A stretch of 6,434 bases of DNA from JBKDZR01 sp047971485 (GTDB lineage: Bacteria; Pseudomonadota; Alphaproteobacteria; Rhodobacterales; Rhodobacteraceae): the NCBI GenBank assembly GCA_047971485.1, contig JBKDZR010000013.1:1-6434 (forward strand), given 5' to 3'. The notes beneath the pieces were generated by a model, which ran no database searches, was not told where the DNA came from, and saw nothing but the letters and a program-made list of their open reading frames with translations. The translations under genes and the position numbers were made by a program. Shown in pieces: positions 6,252-6,434 of the stretch; position 1 is the stretch's first letter; every line of letters begins with the position of its first letter.

Positions 6252-6341
6252 GGAGAGGTGGCCGAGTGGTCGAAGGCGCACGCCTGGAAAGTGTGTAGGC
6301 GGGAAACCGTCTCCAGGGTTCGAATCCCTGTCTCTCCGCCA
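6252..6341 (+). tRNA. tRNA-Ser, anticodon GGA
   Basis: This 90-nt class II tRNA reads UCC and UCU codons. Acceptor strand GGAGAGG pairs with TCTCTCC with one terminal G-U pair. The discriminator is G (6338) and CCA is encoded (6339-6341). The anticodon loop CTGGAAA places GGA at 6286-6288 on a 5-bp stem. The long variable arm is GGCGG-GAAA-CCGTC, a serine identity feature. The T arm is CAGGG-TTCGAAT-CCCTG. It has its own promoter and terminator and so is a single-gene unit. No phage or island att duplication is visible downstream within the window. Confidence 0.98.
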
Positions 6342-6365
6342 CTTGCACATTGCAAACCCGAAAAC

Positions 6366-6391
6366 AGGTCCCTCGCGGGGCCTTTTTCTTT
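6366..6391 (+). terminator. Rho-independent terminator of the tRNA-Ser gene
   Basis: AGGTCCC (6366-6372) pairs with GGGGCCT (6377-6383) over a TCGC tetraloop, with one G-U pair. TTTTTCTTT (6383-6391) follows directly. It lies 24 bp after the CCA end of the tRNA. Confidence 0.88.
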
Positions 6392-6434
6392 ATGTGCCAA
6401 AGGGGTTTGCAGGGACCATCCGCCCTTCGGAGAC

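Noticed and set aside
5398..6348. 316-codon minus-strand open frame covering the channel 3' end and the tRNA
   Set aside because: It reads through the tRNA-Ser gene and both flanking regulatory hairpins in antisense. The segment resembling a spurious tRNA-derived peptide (RQGFEPW-type) is a known annotation artefact.
6351..6411. 9-bp inverted repeat TGCAAACCC / GGGTTTGCA flanking the tRNA terminator, plus TTGCA-CAT-TGCAA at 6343-6355
   Set aside because: The arms are short and separated by 43 bp that already hold a self-contained terminator. There is no integrase or duplicated tRNA end to suggest an attachment site.

Overview
This 6.4-kb window is GC-rich and looks chromosomal and alphaproteobacterial. 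Four features support that. The ssrA (tmRNA) gene at the left edge is circularly permuted into the two-piece form typical of Alphaproteobacteria. A near-perfect Irr iron-control element (ICE) lies in the promoter of an MbfA-type gene. The order trgB-cysK recalls the trgAB-cysK tellurite-resistance locus described in Rhodobacter sphaeroides. The tRNA-Ser encodes its own CCA. I would place it in the Rhodospirillales/Rhodobacterales range but cannot name a genus.

Layout. Positions 1-160 (minus strand) hold the acceptor piece, the processed-out spacer and the first ~61 nt of the coding piece of ssrA; the rest, including the tag reading frame, lies off the left edge. Its promoter is at 168-196. 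A short divergent intergenic region contains a perfect 14-bp palindrome (231-244) and then the mbfA promoter, whose -10 is buried in the ICE palindrome TTAGAATTGTTCTAA. Four plus-strand genes follow: mbfA (ferritin-like plus VIT-type membrane iron exporter), a trgB-type Nudix hydrolase, cysK (cysteine synthase) and a large DUF3772/MscS mechanosensitive channel. Gaps are about 70, 46 and 2 bp, so trgB-cysK-mscS is probably one transcription unit and cysK-mscS is probably translationally coupled. A terminator-like hairpin follows the channel gene. A self-contained tRNA-Ser(GGA) gene with its own promoter and a strong Rho-independent terminator closes the window.

How the genes may work together. 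mbfA should be repressed by Irr when iron is low and expressed when iron is plentiful, exporting iron and limiting peroxide/iron damage. The neighbouring trgB and cysK belong to families tied to tellurite/oxidative stress and cysteine (thiol) supply. The channel protects against osmotic downshock. A shared metal/redox/envelope stress theme is an inference from gene content. I did not find a wholly undescribed system; the most distinctive items are the ICE-controlled mbfA promoter, the permuted ssrA and the altered Nudix box in the TrgB-like protein.
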